Source: Hydrogenophaga sp.
Lineage (GTDB): Bacteria > Pseudomonadota > Gammaproteobacteria > Burkholderiales > Burkholderiaceae_C
NCBI GenBank assembly: GCA_011390855.1
Contig: JAABRN010000531.1
Location: forward strand, 1-7,559
Direction: 5' to 3'
DNA: 7,559 nt
Numbering within the stretch: the first letter of the stretch is position 1; each line of letters opens with the position of its first letter. Made by a program: the position numbers and the translations under genes. The notes under the pieces were generated by a model. That model saw nothing but the letters and a program-made list of their open reading frames with translations, was not told the origin of the DNA and searched no databases. Shown piece after piece: positions 5,652-7,559 of the stretch.

Positions 5652-6956
5652 TCAGGGACGCTGCATCTGACAGCCGGTGCCGCCTGTGATTTCGGATCCG
5701 GACAGGAACTGCACCGGTGCGAAAGTGTGGTCGGTTCCCTCTGCCCCTTCAGGAAACGCAGCGTCGATCTTCTGCCAGCGCGAGATGTAGATTCCCTTCT
5801 GCAGTTGATGATCATCGGCGCGCATTTGCACAGGGCCGTTGAACCCTTGAAAGATCATGCCGCTGAGACGCGATGCCACGCGGGCGGGATCGGTGGTCCC
5901 GATGTGCTTCATGGCCTGCCCCAGCATTTCGAGGCCGTCGTAGCTCGCCAGCACGACGAGGTCTTCGCCATAGCGTTTGCGAAAAGTCCTTGAAAGCGAC
6001 CTGACCGGTTCTTGCTGGTTGGTGTGGCTGTACGCGATCTGGTAGATCGGCATGGTGGATGGCGCTCGGGCGAGCGCGGTCGGCGTGCCTTTGAGACCGG
6101 GGTAATAGGCAAATACCGGCAGGCTCACGCCCTCTTCCTGCATCGCCTGCACGAGCCGGCGCATATCAACACCCCAATTGCCGGTGATCACCGCTTGCGC
6201 GCCCGATTCCTTGATGCGCTGTACGTAGGGCCTGAAGTCATCCACCTGAAACGGCGCGTGGAGCGCATCGCCCACCACCGTCACGTCGGCCTGCTGGCGT
6301 GCAATCTCCTGGCGGAAGTACGACGAGACCTGTTGCCCGTGGGCGTAGTTCTGATTCAGCAGGTACACCTTTTTCAGGTCAGGCTGCTGCATCAGGAAAC
6401 GGGTCAGCGCCCGCATCTTCATCGAGGTATCCGCATCGATGCGGAAATGCCAGAAACTGCACTTTTCGCTGGTCAGTGCGGGGTCCATGGCCGCGTAGTT
6501 GATGAACACCACCGCCTTGTCGGGCTGGTGTGCGTTGTGGCGGGTCACCGCGTCGCTCAGTGCCGCCGCCGCGCCCGAACTGTTGCCTTGCACGATGTAG
6601 CGAAAGCCCTGGTCGATCGCCACCTTGAGCACGTTGAGGCTCTCTTGCGGCGAGCCCTTGTTGTCGAACCCGGCCACCAGAAAGCGCACGCCCGCAGGGT
6701 TGCCGTCGCCGCTCTTTTGCTCTGCCATGAACTGCCAGCTGCGCAGTCCGTTGCGACCGATGTCGGCCACTGGCCCCGAGAGCGGGTCGATGAAAGCGAT
6801 GCGCACAGTCTGGCCTGCCAAGGGACCATCGGCCATGGCTGGCAAGGCCCACCAAAGGAGGGCCAGCCCCGCGCACGCGGCCTTGCACCCATGCCACCAG
6901 CCCGCAAACCCGCGGACCGATCGGTGCGCATTGAGGGACGGGGAAGCTTGCCTCAT
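5652..6956 (-). CDS. Second periplasmic substrate-binding protein of LivK type (SBP2)
   Basis: This paralogue of SBP1 (434 residues) is alignable almost end to end: [15 protein letters not shown] (54-68), [11 protein letters not shown] (70-80), [26 protein letters not shown] (165-181), VITGNWGVD (256-264), GTPTALA and the shared C-terminal CQM-RP ending. The mature protein again has exactly two Cys, 166 and 429. The signal peptide is unusual: a long N-terminal region of about 25 residues, then [17 protein letters not shown] with likely cleavage after residue 42. The start at 6956 overlaps the ligase stop as ATGA and is the only in-frame start that leaves a signal peptide; the longer frame from 7070 would run through the ligase. 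There is no strong Shine-Dalgarno, so translation is probably coupled to the ligase. It likely serves the same LivHMGF channel with a different or overlapping ligand range. That sharing is inference. Confidence 0.93.
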   Translation of the reverse strand: MRQASPSLNAHRSVRGFAGWWHGCKAACAGLALLWWALPAMADGPLAGQTVRIAFIDPLSGPVADIGRNGLRSWQFMAEQKSGDGNPAGVRFLVAGFDNKGSPQESLNVLKVAIDQGFRYIVQGNSSGAAAALSDAVTRHNAHQPDKAVVFINYAAMDPALTSEKCSFWHFRIDADTSMKMRALTRFLMQQPDLKKVYLLNQNYAHGQQVSSYFRQEIARQQADVTVVGDALHAPFQVDDFRPYVQRIKESGAQAVITGNWGVDMRRLVQAMQEEGVSLPVFAYYPGLKGTPTALARAPSTMPIYQIAYSHTNQQEPVRSLSRTFRKRYGEDLVVLASYDGLEMLGQAMKHIGTTDPARVASRLSGMIFQGFNGPVQMRADDHQLQKGIYISRWQKIDAAFPEGAEGTDHTFAPVQFLSGSEITGGTGCQMQRP

Positions 6957-7559
6957 GCCACCGGCAGCACGTAGTCCTTGAGCTGCTGACGCAAGTTCAT
7001 CTTCTGCATCTTGCCGGTGGCTCCCAGCGGAATGGCATCGACGAACACCACGTCGTCCGGGATCTGCCACTTGGCGATCTTTCCTTCATAGAACGCCAGC
7101 AGCTCTTCGCGCGTGACTTCCGAGCCCGGCTTCTTCACCACCACCACGATGGGGCGTTCGTCCCACTTGGGGTGCTTCATGCCCACACAGGCGGCCATGG
7201 CCACAGCAGGGTGGGCCATGGCGATGTTCTCCACGTCGATGGAGCTGATCCATTCACCGCCGGACTTGATCACGTCCTTGCTGCGGTCGGTGATCTGCAT
7301 GAAGCCGTCGGCGTCGATGGTGGCCACATCACCGGTGGGGAACCAGCCCTGGCCCTGCGCGTCGTAGCGCAGCGGATCACCACCCTCGCCCTTGAAGTAG
7401 CTGGCGATGATCCAGGGGCCACGAACCAGCAGGTCACCATAGCTCTTGCCATCCCATGGCAGCTCTTCACCGGCCTCGTCGACGATCTTCATGTCGACGC
7501 CATACACCGCACGACCCTGCTTGAGCAGCACCTTGGTCTGCTCTTCGGGAGACAAGGCC
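6953..7559 (-). CDS. AMP-forming acyl-CoA synthetase (fatty-acid-CoA ligase type), C-terminal part
   Basis: This enzyme joins a carboxylic acid to CoA through an acyl-adenylate (ANL superfamily). Only the last 201 full codons are in the window; the whole protein is usually about 540-550 residues. Visible motifs: GWFPTGD with the Asp that binds the AMP ribose; [18 protein letters not shown], the hinge and A8 motif; and [14 protein letters not shown] near the end, whose first Lys fits the catalytic Lys of adenylation. The [18 protein letters not shown] form resembles medium/long-chain fatty-acid and 3-methylthiopropionate CoA ligases (DmdB-like) more than acetyl-CoA synthetase, but the acyl-binding domain lies outside the window, so substrate is open. 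No signal peptide would be expected; it acts in the cytoplasm. Its stop overlaps the SBP2 start, tying it to the transporter operon. Confidence 0.93.
   Translation of the reverse strand, partial: ALSPEEQTKVLLKQGRAVYGVDMKIVDEAGEELPWDGKSYGDLLVRGPWIIASYFKGEGGDPLRYDAQGQGWFPTGDVATIDADGFMQITDRSKDVIKSGGEWISSIDVENIAMAHPAVAMAACVGMKHPKWDERPIVVVVKKPGSEVTREELLAFYEGKIAKWQIPDDVVFVDAIPLGATGKMQKMNLRQQLKDYVLPVA

Noticed and set aside
6012..6974. Plus-strand open frame of 320 codons
   Set aside because: It is antisense to SBP2 and has a shadow-type composition similar to the frame opposite SBP1, as expected from the paralogy of the real genes.
6957..7070. N-terminal extension of SBP2 from an ATG at 7070
   Set aside because: It overlaps the conserved end of the ligase and adds 38 residues before the signal peptide; the ATGA overlap at 6956 is the natural start.

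Overview
The window reads as one stretch of a betaproteobacterial chromosome, most likely Burkholderiales and probably Comamonadaceae (Acidovorax, Hydrogenophaga or Rhodoferax type). This rests on the high GC content, the flavour of the proteins, and two copies of a GC-rich hairpin repeat of a kind I associate with intergenic DNA in that family. Every gene I can support lies on the minus strand, so transcription runs from the right end of the window to the left. I see no tRNA, rRNA, CRISPR array, transposase or phage gene.

In transcription order (right to left) the layout is: the C-terminal third of an AMP-forming acyl-CoA synthetase (7559-6953); a periplasmic substrate-binding protein, SBP2, whose ATG overlaps the ligase stop by 4 bases (6956-5652); a 253-base gap with palindromes; a paralogous binding protein, SBP1, with a strong Shine-Dalgarno (5398-4169); a 209-base gap with a hairpin repeat and then a textbook intrinsic terminator (4070-4036); the LivH permease (3959-2934); a 160-base gap with a second copy of the repeat; the LivM permease (2773-1457); the LivG ATPase (1460-645, 4-base overlap with livM); and the LivF ATPase (631 to the left edge, lacking its C-terminus). 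No gene-free stretch reaches 300 bases.

Together these genes form one ABC importer of the branched-chain amino acid/amide/organic-acid (HAAT) family with two alternative receptors, coupled to a CoA ligase. The ligase-receptor overlap suggests uptake of a carboxylic acid that is activated to its CoA thioester on entry, rather than plain leucine/isoleucine/valine transport. That substrate idea is inference.

The most interesting points are three. (1) The deviations from ABC consensus in LivF (Walker A Lys replaced by Arg, H-loop His replaced by Gln) and in LivG (signature reads LTYAEQ) should all fall in the same composite ATP site, while the other site is fully canonical. This predicts a functionally asymmetric importer ATPase. 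(2) An intrinsic terminator sits inside the operon, after the receptor gene and before the permeases, and looks like an expression-ratio device. (3) The two receptors each keep exactly two mature cysteines at matching positions. No wholly new system is evident; the rest is ordinary transporter biology.
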